DNA of 64,000 nt. Origin: a bacterium. GTDB lineage: Bacteria > Bdellovibrionota_B > Oligoflexia > Silvanigrellales > Silvanigrellaceae. How positions within the stretch are numbered: position 1 is the stretch's first letter; each line of letters starts with the position of its first letter. Position numbers and translations under genes: made by a program. Of the stretch, positions 36,401-44,907 are shown piece after piece. Below the pieces are notes generated by a model. That model saw nothing but the letters and a program-made list of their open reading frames with translations, did not search any database and was not told the DNA's origin. The stretch lies in the NCBI GenBank assembly GCA_009918675.1, contig RGDM01000009.1, positions 1-64,000 of the forward strand, read 5' to 3'.

Positions 36401-39081
36401 ACTTGTAGGTAAGCCATGCGATGACGACCAAGACCAAGCAGCAGATGCGCCCAGTGGATCTGCAGTGTTTCCTTACGTTGTGAATCGAATGTCAGAGCAA
36501 CCAACTGTTGGCAGACGTCGCTTGCAGCCACGAGCTCATTCTGCGCAATGTGAATCATGTACTCGGTTTCAAAGACTTCGCGCAGGTAATTGAGCCGCTC
36601 TTGCTGGTTGCCAATGCCACTCGCACGAACCATCGCTCGCTCGGTATAATACTTTGCAAGCGAGTGTTCGAAGCTGCGTGCATGAATCCGAGCTGCCTTT
36701 AAGAAAATCTCCGAACTTCGTTCCGCATCAGCAAGCGGGCCCGCTCCTTCAAAATGCTTTGCGAGCGACAAAACTTGCTCGCGACGTGGCTTGGGATAAA
36801 GCATCGTGATTCTATTTGCCATTGCCAGGTGAATCTGCCTGCGGGTTTGTAATTCAAGACCAGAAAGCACAGCTGAACGAAGTTTCTCATGACTAAAGAC
36901 AAATGCTCGCCGTTGAACCGGAAGATTTTCATCACCGAGAATTTCAAAGACACCACGCCGAACCAGACTCAGCAAGCGCGTTTCTAGTTCAACCGAGGTG
37001 AAGTCTTGGTCGATGCGGAAATACTCAAACTCGCAGGCTTCATGCGAGACAGCAGCGATGCAGGTTAACCTCTGATCACGTTTGTCGAGGCGATCGAGCG
37101 AGGCCAAGAGTGCTTCGACGTTCCTTGTATCAACAACTATTTGTGACAGCTTTGTCCAATCAACTCGAAAAACTGGCGACCACGGATTGAAATCTCTGCG
37201 CTCGGGTACCAAAGCTTCTGTTTCAATCATCTGCTTGACAAGTTGATGCAAAAGTAACGGCGAGCCATCGCATTTTGCAGTCACGAATTCAACGAACCGA
37301 GGGGATGGGCGCGGCAAACCAATGGCAATCAAAAACTGCTGAAAATCGTATTGATTGAGCGGAGCGAGATCCCACACATGAAACCGCCGTCGCAGATTTG
37401 CGAGACGGGCAAGAAAATTGTCCAAAACAAAATTTTGTCTGGAGATACCTTCGCGAATTGTCATAACGAAGGCAAAATTTGTTTGATCGTTGACTCTCTC
37501 GGTAATGAATTGAAACAACCCAATCGAAGCCGGATCTGCAAGGTGGAGGTCATCCAATAAAAAAACTAGATAGCCATTCTGTTGAGCGATCTTTGCCAAA
37601 AGTTCGAGGAAGATCTGTTGAACGGGTGCACGTACGCTCACCACCTGCCGAGCCGGCGGTCTCTTTTTCATTTGAGTTTCAAAATTTTCAGCAAAATCGT
37701 CATCGTCTTCCTGGTCCGGACCAGATTCTACTGAATATGTTGTTTCCTGCTGCGACGCGGAGTCAACTGCCCTCAACAGATGTGGACGCAACGCGGGAAT
37801 GAGACGAGCGACGTCGGTTGCTCCTCGGTTGGCGATCAATGCCAACTCCTGCATTAGGCTTTGAAATGCGCGCGGTGATCGTATTTCAAGCGCCTGCAGC
37901 TGCTCGTTCACTGCTAAACTTAGCGCCCGCAAAGACAGTCGCTGCTCGGATTCGGTAAAGCGGATGTGCAAGTAAGGAATGTCTTGTTCATCGAGCCGAC
38001 GCCTGACTTCCGCAAGGCTGCGGCTGCGACCAAGACCAACCGTCGAACGTATCATACTCCATGTCACGCGAGACTTGCGTTGCCGGTTACTGATAATTTC
38101 CGAAACCTGCTCAACTAGCTCGCCGCGACCAACAAAAATATTATTAAAGATTCGACTGAGTGCTACGTCTTTAGTTGCAATTTCAAAACTTTCAAAATTC
38201 TGTGAACGCAAACATTCATAAAGCTTTTTGAGATCGCTGAGTAACCCAAACGTACTCTGATAGCGGTCTTCCGGACGTTTTTCGATACACTTCATAACCA
38301 TGCGTTCAAGCACATCAGGGACCTGCAAACCATCAAACTGTGAAAACAATGGCGGGCTTTTTTCTGTGTGCGCTCGCAAAAGCTCATCATTTTTGAATTC
38401 AGAAAAAGGGGTACGACCAGAAATTAATTCGTAAGCAACAATTCCCAGGCTATAAATATCAGCACGTGCATCGATCCCCCAGCTAACAAGTCCGGTTGAT
38501 TCAGGTGCCATATAGCTAAAGGTGCCAACAACTTCAGATCGTAGTCGGCCAGCTTCAACATTTTGCTTCACCGGATCATTTAAGCGGGCAACACCAAAAT
38601 CCACGATTTTGACGTGAATTTTACTTTCAGCGCCTTCTTTTGCAGTTGCCACGAGAATGTTCTGCGGCTTGATATCACGGTGCACAATATTGTGGCCGTG
38701 CACATACTCCAGCGCTTCTGCTGCTTGAATCAGTATGCCAAGAATTTCCGAAAGCGGCAGTCGACCACCACGGGAACGCACATATTCGCGAAGGTTCGGA
38801 CCGTCGACGTATTCCATAACAATATAGGCGCGGCCTTCGGTTTCACCAAGTTCATACACGGTCACCGTTCCTGGGTGCAGAAGTTGACTCATCAGAGTCG
38901 CTTCGCGTTGAAAGCGAATTTGTTCCTGGAGAGAGAGAACGCTGCCGCGGTTCAAGAATTTAATCGCAACCTGACCACTTCCTTCGGCGCCAATACGCAC
39001 CGCTCGGTAGACAGCACCAAAGCCGCCCCGACCGATCTCTTCAAGAAGTCGATAGGTGTTGTCGAGAATCCTTTCCTGCAC
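33418..39081 (-). CDS. Giant Ser/Thr protein kinase with AAA-like and TPR regions
   Basis: An 1887-residue protein. Residues 9-290 form a complete Hanks-type kinase: glycine loop GRGGFG (17-22), Lys41 in VAIK, HRDIKPQN with Asp136, and DFG at 161-163. A region starting with FVGRGEL (about 316) matches the AAA_16 ATPase of PknK-like proteins. Walker B (LVFLLDD, 505-511) and ADPAS are intact, but the P-loop reads STVGLGRS (346-353): the essential Lys is Arg and the first Gly is Ser. About 800 residues of TPR-like helical repeats follow, then a GAF-like segment and an unassigned C-terminus. No membrane segment. GTG start with AGGAGG upstream. Confidence 0.9.
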   Translation of the reverse strand: MQERILDNTYRLLEEIGRGGFGAVYRAVRIGAEGSGQVAIKFLNRGSVLSLQEQIRFQREATLMSQLLHPGTVTVYELGETEGRAYIVMEYVDGPNLREYVRSRGGRLPLSEILGILIQAAEALEYVHGHNIVHRDIKPQNILVATAKEGAESKIHVKIVDFGVARLNDPVKQNVEAGRLRSEVVGTFSYMAPESTGLVSWGIDARADIYSLGIVAYELISGRTPFSEFKNDELLRAHTEKSPPLFSQFDGLQVPDVLERMVMKCIEKRPEDRYQSTFGLLSDLKKLYECLRSQNFESFEIATKDVALSRIFNNIFVGRGELVEQVSEIISNRQRKSRVTWSMIRSTVGLGRSRSLAEVRRRLDEQDIPYLHIRFTESEQRLSLRALSLAVNEQLQALEIRSPRAFQSLMQELALIANRGATDVARLIPALRPHLLRAVDSASQQETTYSVESGPDQEDDDDFAENFETQMKKRPPARQVVSVRAPVQQIFLELLAKIAQQNGYLVFLLDDLHLADPASIGLFQFITERVNDQTNFAFVMTIREGISRQNFVLDNFLARLANLRRRFHVWDLAPLNQYDFQQFLIAIGLPRPSPRFVEFVTAKCDGSPLLLHQLVKQMIETEALVPERRDFNPWSPVFRVDWTKLSQIVVDTRNVEALLASLDRLDKRDQRLTCIAAVSHEACEFEYFRIDQDFTSVELETRLLSLVRRGVFEILGDENLPVQRRAFVFSHEKLRSAVLSGLELQTRRQIHLAMANRITMLYPKPRREQVLSLAKHFEGAGPLADAERSSEIFLKAARIHARSFEHSLAKYYTERAMVRASGIGNQQERLNYLREVFETEYMIHIAQNELVAASDVCQQLVALTFDSQRKETLQIHWAHLLLGLGRHRMAYLQVAEAIDRKLVFPFSTVHKFITRVAGWLSGFGQFPIAYSVAQIRPLKKEMPTDNQIQGLMYLSLAQAHGVDGHSLGFLLAAVRMKLHRKGPTRSFAVFNMLIAAQFLRSGRMNRAFEIAETLERNLEAHGRVDIARWVRALRAIWLDYPMGRTERLARVLDERKEGQMPAFGVLNTESHALRQWIRATSPRLWGQRRNETATAKKDMLWNERVGMHAGGYVSDRVRGRRKIDALREKPNALQVRNEFADTHAPQASSDNQNAVQESLSQSKQARKLREAGENGQYLGLLLFSDVIRYALADKLDPLRRTVDQFSRQQQGGLEGEIFKAMSVSLQEFVSGQYKESLDSYVSALRAIVRRPLGEISLPVSDALRCGALIMPYLAFSMNVKGWPWKRSFFRLLDRVDDVLQKSEGIRNPRRTAFTPLFKGVMEYMKGESNRALRSLGEAKDLAKSGQNDLAALLAEQALGLICSEMDQVRCMDYFAECYRSAHDRGWKLLERQLLSLCRRLNLPLQHHFPELLAEAEKISFRRRTSGIALTHIIESWLVMKREPQTVNHYINQSARVGAKILSSPLSLLFVSGSEEKAIYKPTVQWVDDSNLFLQNLSDQPVGPKTLEVELVKYLPRFHDDPMRLVPVGAGDDNQDQHVWSLSPQNADEVIRDEQPMSEPATRILEVATQLNTRVDHAPIDTPYAVYVALKQADRFFGWMAMSRVSLSQFTSKDAEMDLLLLARHTAFNISFAGMLNSSTHHGEHVQMPSLEVVQLPFSEGIILEELGRLHRGDQIGTQIFSLGLTRVLMLNWSFEASSENAAADVGGLFRHYSTLLVESLRVAGEALGLDRFAMRFSADVGILLERAAVGQRFERVSVNAILLDTQANEAQECFFGHENVIFAGSSRVERELLLELGGVLRLDRLVYRERRRLLAGTQAGWLLNQDSRFREINSQFSQNGFIEEYLNQKRSRGLMLNRILANGHLPNEFSAIALLFDATQANKKNVA

Positions 39082-39237
39082 CCGAACGCGCCTCCTGGCC
39101 TACAAAACTGCAAAACACGTGCTTGGTATCGGCAACCCAGGGAAAAATTTAGGACTCTCTGAAAAAGACCGGGAAATTCTTGCACATCAAGTCCAGCCCA
39201 GCCTCCGCCGATAGGGCCTCAAAGTGGGAGGTGAGGC

Positions 39238-41535
39238 TTGCCAACGGGTCATGCAGTCAAACTTTTTTGGAATCGCTGGTTACATGCGACCACCGGTGCG
39301 ACCTTGCAGGCCCATGCTGGGTGTTCAATAGCCTCATTTTTCTTCATCTTCCTCTCGGGTTGTGGGGATGCGAGCCAGCAATACGAACGGACGTCCCGCG
39401 GAGCTGCTTCAATTCCGCAATCCACCTTTGAATCTGGACATCTCAAAAAAAGATCGGCCTCGGCTGTTGGACAGCAGAGCGAATATTTCCCACTCGCGTC
39501 CGGTTTTCTTGTTCCACTGGCGCAGAATTCTGCGGCTGAATTCGCTCTCGATAACATCAATTTTTCTTCTCAGCAGGGTGAATTGCCCGAGCACATGATG
39601 CAAACCGCAGAAGAACTTGGGCTCGTTGCCAATGCGGGCGGATTAGGCTTGGCCTCGTCCACAGAGAACCTTCCTAACGGTTGGCAATGGCGACCCACGA
39701 ATGTTCAACGCGAGTTGCAACTTTCAGGAACACATGAGGGAGCAAACTCCGTCCTTCATGAAATGCAGCTCGAGTTTAATGGGATTCCTGTTCATCATGC
39801 GCGCGTTAAAGCAATTCTCGACAATGGCACAACCACATGGATGACAGGGTCTGTGCCAACATGGCTGCGGCAGAGTAAAAATCAGCCGCCCAAGCGCACC
39901 GTATTTTCGCTCACCCCTGACGAGGCTCGAATCAGGGCTGCTCAGCAATTGAATTTTGCCGATTGGCGATTTCATTCTCCTGAGCGTTCCTTTATTGCCG
40001 ACAATCAGGCCATGCGCGCAGCATTTTTATTTACCGTTTCTGCAGAACCATCTGCGGAAGGACGAGGCCCAGCGCTCCCGTTGGAAGTTGCCATTGACGC
40101 AGACAAAGGTGATGTTCTTTGGCAACGCCCACTCGCCATGCACGCCAACGCAACTTTAACTGGCAGTTCAGCTCTATTTTTGGAAAATAAGGGCAACTCA
40201 AGTGTCATGAAAACAGTCGACCTCGAGGGGCTAATTACGCCAGGCAACAAGCTCTCTCATGACCTTTTCGATATTTATAACTGCCAGATGTATGCACGCG
40301 CTTTAGATCCAGGCAACAATTCCGTTTGTAAAGGACTTGCAATCGGCAGCAATGGGGCCTTTTCATACGCGTACGATGATCAATCGTATGACGAAGTTGT
40401 TTCCTATGCGGCTATCACCCGCTCAATGAAATGGTATCGAGCGATCGATCGCGACAGTCTGCGCAGCGATTGGGATACGAGGAAATGGCCAGGTTCGCGC
40501 GATAACTTTGGTTTTCAAGCGCTCGGATCAAACGGTGGCTCTGAACGTCGACTCGGTGTTTATGTGCGCACCGAAACGTCATCGTCAACAACCAACCGCT
40601 GCGGAAAAGACACCACTCCCGACAACGCGCAGTATTTGTGGGCGGGGCAATCCGGGCGCGGAAATCCTGAAATTTTGATTGGCTATGGTGGAGTTGCCAC
40701 CGGTTGCGGTTCGCTCCGCGACCTAGGCAAAGACGAAGATGTTGTGATGCATGAATTTGGTCACCATATTGTCTTTCGCGGCTTGTCCAACAGCAAACAA
40801 CAAAGTGTTGCCATGCACGAAGGTTTTGCCGACTATTTTACCTATGCAATTACCGGCAACAACCTGCTTGCCGAATACAGCTATCCAGGCCGAAGCGCTC
40901 TACGACAAGGTAACATTACCCCTGGGACAACCTTCAAAACCTTTAAGCCGCGCAGTGGTGGTGGCTATTACTCGGTTTTGGACTATGTGCAGTACCCACA
41001 CGCGGTTGGTGAATTCTGGTCGGGAATTCTCTGGGAAGCACGAAATTCTCTTGGACGTGATGCGAATAACTCATACAAAATGGACAAAATCGTCTGGGAT
41101 GCCATCGACCTTATTAAAATCGACGGCGAACTCTACGACGGTATTGTTGCTCTCAGTGAAAGTGCGAAGCGCTATGCGCAGAAGTCAGGTGAAGACCCTT
41201 CAAGCATGCAAAGAACCGTGCAAAACGTGTTTTTGAAATATGGGTTCATTCAAGTCGGCAGCTCTGGGGAAATCTCTCCCACAGATGAACTTGCCGGCGG
41301 AATGAGCTCAGGGAACAGCAGTTCAACGGTTGTAACGAAGAGCAAACGCTGGGGCTGTGGAGATCTTGCGTTTGCGTCTGGAAATGCGCGTTCGCAGCAG
41401 GCAACTGAAAGTTCCGCTCTCTTCACTCTGTTCCTTCTCGCGCTTCCAGCAGGGTTTGTCTTTTGTGCTGCGCAGCGCCGCACAATCCAACAAAACATCC
41501 GTGTTCGCGCGAAGGATTCGTTCAAACGCGATTGA
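39238..41535 (+). CDS. Secreted metalloprotease of the thermolysin/fungalysin (M4/M36) type
   Basis: The 765-residue product starts at a TTG (GGGAGG 6 bases upstream) with a hydrophobic segment ending in LSGCG, a possible lipobox; no better start is visible, so the N-terminus is uncertain. An FTP-like propeptide (HEMQLEFNGIPVHHARVKA, about 175-205) and a PepSY-like stretch (LTPDEARIRAAQQLNF) precede the catalytic domain with HEFGH (His505, Glu506, His509) and third ligand Glu528 in HEGFADYF. Near the C-terminus a GCGD motif, a hydrophobic helix and a basic tail (AAQRR) resemble a sortable C-terminal anchor. It should digest proteins outside the cell. Confidence 0.88.
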   Translation: MPTGHAVKLFWNRWLHATTGATLQAHAGCSIASFFFIFLSGCGDASQQYERTSRGAASIPQSTFESGHLKKRSASAVGQQSEYFPLASGFLVPLAQNSAAEFALDNINFSSQQGELPEHMMQTAEELGLVANAGGLGLASSTENLPNGWQWRPTNVQRELQLSGTHEGANSVLHEMQLEFNGIPVHHARVKAILDNGTTTWMTGSVPTWLRQSKNQPPKRTVFSLTPDEARIRAAQQLNFADWRFHSPERSFIADNQAMRAAFLFTVSAEPSAEGRGPALPLEVAIDADKGDVLWQRPLAMHANATLTGSSALFLENKGNSSVMKTVDLEGLITPGNKLSHDLFDIYNCQMYARALDPGNNSVCKGLAIGSNGAFSYAYDDQSYDEVVSYAAITRSMKWYRAIDRDSLRSDWDTRKWPGSRDNFGFQALGSNGGSERRLGVYVRTETSSSTTNRCGKDTTPDNAQYLWAGQSGRGNPEILIGYGGVATGCGSLRDLGKDEDVVMHEFGHHIVFRGLSNSKQQSVAMHEGFADYFTYAITGNNLLAEYSYPGRSALRQGNITPGTTFKTFKPRSGGGYYSVLDYVQYPHAVGEFWSGILWEARNSLGRDANNSYKMDKIVWDAIDLIKIDGELYDGIVALSESAKRYAQKSGEDPSSMQRTVQNVFLKYGFIQVGSSGEISPTDELAGGMSSGNSSSTVVTKSKRWGCGDLAFASGNARSQQATESSALFTLFLLALPAGFVFCAAQRRTIQQNIRVRAKDSFKRD

Positions 41536-41629
41536 CCCGAGATAGATCTCAGGGTACCACATTTCACTAGACTTATTTTCGTTTCACGAGTGCTGCGGCT
41601 ACCCGCCCTCGCATAAGAAGGATGACGCA

Positions 41630-42343
41630 ATGCGTTTTCTCAGCTTACTTCTTTGTTCAACGCTGCTCTCGACACCTGCATTTGCGGCGGGAAAATCATC
41701 AGGCAAAGGTGCTTCTGATAAATCCAGCTATGCACTCGGCTATCAGTTTGGGCAAAATCTTCACAACTATGGCGCCGAAATCAATATTGAATCTTTCTCA
41801 AAGGGATTTGCCGAAGCATTAGCTGGCAAGCCCGGCTCGATGTCTAAGGATGACATGCAGAAAGCTGTCGCAGAATTTGAGCAAAATTTGCGCTCGAAAA
41901 TGGAATCCAAAAAGCGCGACCAAGGCGACAAGAATATGAAGGAAGGCAAATCCTTTTTAGAAGCGAACGCCAAGAAGCCTGGCATTAAAGTTCTTCCGAG
42001 CGGTTTGCAATATAAGGTCATCACCGAGGGGAGCGGGACCTCACCCAAAGCGACCGACGTGGTTAAAACACATTACCGCGGCACGTTAATTGACGGAAAA
42101 GAATTCGACAGCTCGTACGCAAGAAAAGAGCCAGCGGAATTCCCTGTCAATGGCGTTATCAAGGGTTGGACGGAAGCTCTTCAGCTCATGAAGCCGGGTG
42201 CGAAATGGCAACTCTTCATTCCATCTGATCTCGCTTACGGCGCACAAGGCGCAGGCCCCGACATTGGTCCAAATTCAACTCTCATCTTCGAAGTTGAATT
42301 GCTGTCTGTTAAAACGGCAGATGCAGGCAAAACAGCTCGATAA
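41630..42343 (+). CDS. FKBP-type peptidyl-prolyl isomerase (Mip/FkpA-like)
   Basis: A 237-residue periplasmic or outer-membrane isomerase. A signal peptide ends at AFA|A. An N-terminal dimerisation helix region (SYALGYQFGQNL, then a long Lys-rich helix) precedes a complete FKBP domain (about 124-230) with the active-site segments FDSSYARKEPAEF, GVIKGWTEAL and LAYGAQGAG. This is the Mip/FkpA layout, which assists folding of exported proteins. AAGGA lies 7 bases before the ATG. The stop overlaps the next start (TAATG), so it is coupled to the lipoprotein hydrolase. Confidence 0.94.
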   Translation: MRFLSLLLCSTLLSTPAFAAGKSSGKGASDKSSYALGYQFGQNLHNYGAEINIESFSKGFAEALAGKPGSMSKDDMQKAVAEFEQNLRSKMESKKRDQGDKNMKEGKSFLEANAKKPGIKVLPSGLQYKVITEGSGTSPKATDVVKTHYRGTLIDGKEFDSSYARKEPAEFPVNGVIKGWTEALQLMKPGAKWQLFIPSDLAYGAQGAGPDIGPNSTLIFEVELLSVKTADAGKTAR

Positions 42344-43230
42344 TGTTCATTCTCATACTTTTGTTTTTGCTTAGCGCATGCAATTCTGTTTTTTATCAAC
42401 CCGATTCCCTGCGCTGGACTCTCCCCGAAGATATTTCTCCAAAGTTTGAAATTCTCCGTATCTCGGTGGGCGAAAAGAACGAAACCCTAGAGGCCATTCG
42501 CTATCACAGCAGGGTTGCAAAAAAAGGAACTATTGTTCATTTTCACGGCAACGCACAAAACATGAGTGCTCACGTTTTATTTGTCGCATGGCTGTTAGAT
42601 GAAGGCTTCGATGTCCTGACTTTCGACTATCGTGGCTATGGCCGGAGTGATGGTCGAGCGAATCGATTGAACACCATCGAAGATGGGCAAGCCGTCTTGA
42701 ATTGGCTCGCGGCAAACTCCGACGTTGAATCTTATTATATTGTTGCACAGAGTTTAGGTGGCGCAGTTGCTCTCGGGTCGCTCAATGCAATGAATCCAGT
42801 CAATTTTAAGAAACTCAAAGGGCTTGTCGTCGAATCAACGTTCTCTTCGTATCGAGGTCTTGCGCAACGCAAGCTTGCCTCCTTCTTTTTAACCTGGCCA
42901 CTGCAGTGGCCCTTGTCCTTTTTGGTGTCCGACGAGTTTAGCCCCGCGGTGTCTCTGACAAAAATTTCAGCTCGGGCACTTCCAACGCTTGTGATCCACG
43001 GAACACTCGATCCGGTTGTGCCCTTTTCAGAGGGGCTCGCATTAGCTGAACTCATGACTGAAGAAAAAATCCCAGTCACCCTGCACCCCCAATTGGGCCG
43101 CGGGCACACCGCATGTTTCATCGGCAACCAAACGCTGTTGTCTCAGCCGTGCAAGCAACAGGTGATGTCATTCCTTACAAAAAACATGGCCTCTCGTTTA
43201 CCTCAACTCAATATCCACGAGGCCAAATAG
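42343..43230 (+). CDS. Lipoprotein alpha/beta hydrolase
   Basis: The 295-residue product has a short signal with lipobox LLSAC (Cys13), then an alpha/beta hydrolase domain of the BEM46/ABHD13 type: oxyanion motif HFHGNAQN, FDYRGYGRSDG, nucleophile Ser in AQSLGG, Asp in HGTLDPVVP and His in GRGHTACF. It should be a lipid-anchored serine hydrolase in the envelope; the substrate is unknown. The start is coupled to the FKBP stop and the histidine kinase gene follows after 2 bases, so all four genes from 41630 to 44907 may be one operon. Confidence 0.9.
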   Translation: MFILILLFLLSACNSVFYQPDSLRWTLPEDISPKFEILRISVGEKNETLEAIRYHSRVAKKGTIVHFHGNAQNMSAHVLFVAWLLDEGFDVLTFDYRGYGRSDGRANRLNTIEDGQAVLNWLAANSDVESYYIVAQSLGGAVALGSLNAMNPVNFKKLKGLVVESTFSSYRGLAQRKLASFFLTWPLQWPLSFLVSDEFSPAVSLTKISARALPTLVIHGTLDPVVPFSEGLALAELMTEEKIPVTLHPQLGRGHTACFIGNQTLLSQPCKQQVMSFLTKNMASRLPQLNIHEAK

Positions 43231-43232
43231 CC

Positions 43233-44216
43233 GTGAAGATCATTGCAAAACGCTTCGGCTGGCTGGTGCATCCCATCACCGTTTTTGTTGGTGCTCAGAT
43301 CTGCTGGGCACTGCTCGTTTTCACTTGGATCTGGTGGTATTTCGATCGCGAGCAAACGATCTCAGCCATCCTCGGAAAAGTTCCAACTCCCCCCGAACTC
43401 CAAACCGGACAGTGGGTCATCCTTCTGCAAGGTGGGATTCTCTTAGCGCTCATTCTTCTTGGTTTATTGATGACCTTTATTTCGCAGCGCAAGCAGGTTC
43501 GCCTCAATCGCCTTCACGAATCGTTTTTGAGCAACATCACCCACGAGCTCAAGACCCCTATCGCCAGTATTCGACTCGCAACTGAAACTCTCTTACTTCG
43601 CGAATTACCTGCGGACGCGCAGAAGAAATTCTTGGGTCGAACGCTTTCCGAATGCCTTCGCTTGCAGAACCTTGTTGATAGTATTCTTGTTGCGGCTCGC
43701 CTCGAATCAAAAAGCTATTCAGGCGCAAAGGAAAGCATTGACCTCGTCGCCCTAGTTGAAAATGCCGTTGAGAATTTTCGTGAGCGAATAGGCCAACAAC
43801 GCCAGATCCACTTTGAGAAAACATATTCATTCAAGAAAAATGAATTCTATATTGACGGGGATTCCATTCAACTTCAGATGGTTTTCGACAATCTTCTCTC
43901 GAATGCATTTAAATACACAAACGACCAAGGCAAAATCACTATTGTGAGCACTTTAAACAATAAAAGTTTCCAAGTTGATATCGCAGACGACGGCGTCGGT
44001 ATTGAGAAAGATGCCCTGAAAAAGATTTTTGAAAAATTCTACCGCGCCGAGGGTACAGCTCGCATTCGCGTGCAAGGCTCGGGCCTCGGACTTTTCATTG
44101 CCCGTTCGGTGGTGATTGCGCATGGTGGAACGCTCACAGCAGAGAGTGATGGCCCAGAAAAAGGAGCACGATTTCATGTCGGATTCGAAGGGAAGATTGC
44201 TGCTCGTCGAGGATGA
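43233..44216 (+). CDS. Sensor histidine kinase
   Basis: A 327-residue inner-membrane kinase starting with GTG (GAGG 10 bases upstream). Two membrane helices (about 14-37 and 61-84) enclose only a short periplasmic loop of about 23 residues, so it probably senses the membrane or a partner rather than a soluble ligand. The phospho-acceptor is His104 in SNITHELKTP; N-box DNLLSNAFKYT, DDGVGI and GSGLGLF complete the ATPase domain. It overlaps the response regulator gene by 41 bases. Confidence 0.95.
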   Translation: MKIIAKRFGWLVHPITVFVGAQICWALLVFTWIWWYFDREQTISAILGKVPTPPELQTGQWVILLQGGILLALILLGLLMTFISQRKQVRLNRLHESFLSNITHELKTPIASIRLATETLLLRELPADAQKKFLGRTLSECLRLQNLVDSILVAARLESKSYSGAKESIDLVALVENAVENFRERIGQQRQIHFEKTYSFKKNEFYIDGDSIQLQMVFDNLLSNAFKYTNDQGKITIVSTLNNKSFQVDIADDGVGIEKDALKKIFEKFYRAEGTARIRVQGSGLGLFIARSVVIAHGGTLTAESDGPEKGARFHVGFEGKIAARRG

Positions 44217-44907
44217 ACCTTCGATTGGCGAAACACTGCAGTTCAATCTGGAAAGCGAGGGATTTGAGGTTGACTGGAAGCGTGATGGCCTCACGGCCTT
44301 TGACGCACTCGTGGCCGACGCAAATCGCTACGATGCGGTTATTTTAGACTTGATGCTACCGCATTTGAACGGCTTTGAAATACTTGCCCGCATTCGTCCT
44401 CTCGCAGAGCGTTTGCCCATCTTGGTTTTGAGTGCACGCAGCCTCGACTCAGACAAAGTCAAAGCACTCGAGCTGGGAGCCGACGACTATGTCACCAAAC
44501 CCTTCTCTCTTAATGAACTTCTTCTCCGTGCGCATGGAATTGTGCGACGGGGGCAATGGTCGCGCGAAAATCTCCGCACCACTCAAGACTCATTCACGCT
44601 TGGCGATGCAGAGTTCTCGCCAGGTTCCCACTCGGTGATGACAGCCGGCAATGAAAAACTCAAAATCACCCCAACCGAAATGCTGCTTGCAAAAACGTTT
44701 GCAAACAATCCTGGACGCGTTCTTTCTCGACAAGAACTGCTTGAAACAGTGTGGCAATATTCAAGTGGAACCGAAACCCGCACCGTGGATGTGTTTGTTG
44801 CAAAGATCAGACGCTACACAGACGCACAGGGCGCGGCAAATTCATTCATCGAAACGGTGCGCGGGCTGGGTTACTTGTACAACCCAACTCCCGGCAAGGC
44901 ATCCTGA
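44176..44907 (+). CDS. OmpR/PhoB-family response regulator
   Basis: A 243-residue regulator with a receiver domain (E12/D13, phospho-acceptor D58 in LDLMLP, K108 in VTKPF) and a C-terminal winged helix (about 140-238) ending in the usual FIETVRGLGYLY. ATG at 44176 has AAGGAG 9 bases upstream and lies inside the histidine kinase gene; the pair should form a two-component system. The 3' end overlaps the convergent desaturase gene by 37 bases. Confidence 0.96.
   Translation: MSDSKGRLLLVEDEPSIGETLQFNLESEGFEVDWKRDGLTAFDALVADANRYDAVILDLMLPHLNGFEILARIRPLAERLPILVLSARSLDSDKVKALELGADDYVTKPFSLNELLLRAHGIVRRGQWSRENLRTTQDSFTLGDAEFSPGSHSVMTAGNEKLKITPTEMLLAKTFANNPGRVLSRQELLETVWQYSSGTETRTVDVFVAKIRRYTDAQGAANSFIETVRGLGYLYNPTPGKAS

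Noticed and set aside
41536-41554. Hairpin after the metalloprotease gene as a terminator
   Set aside because: The stem is interrupted by a bulge and no U-tract follows.
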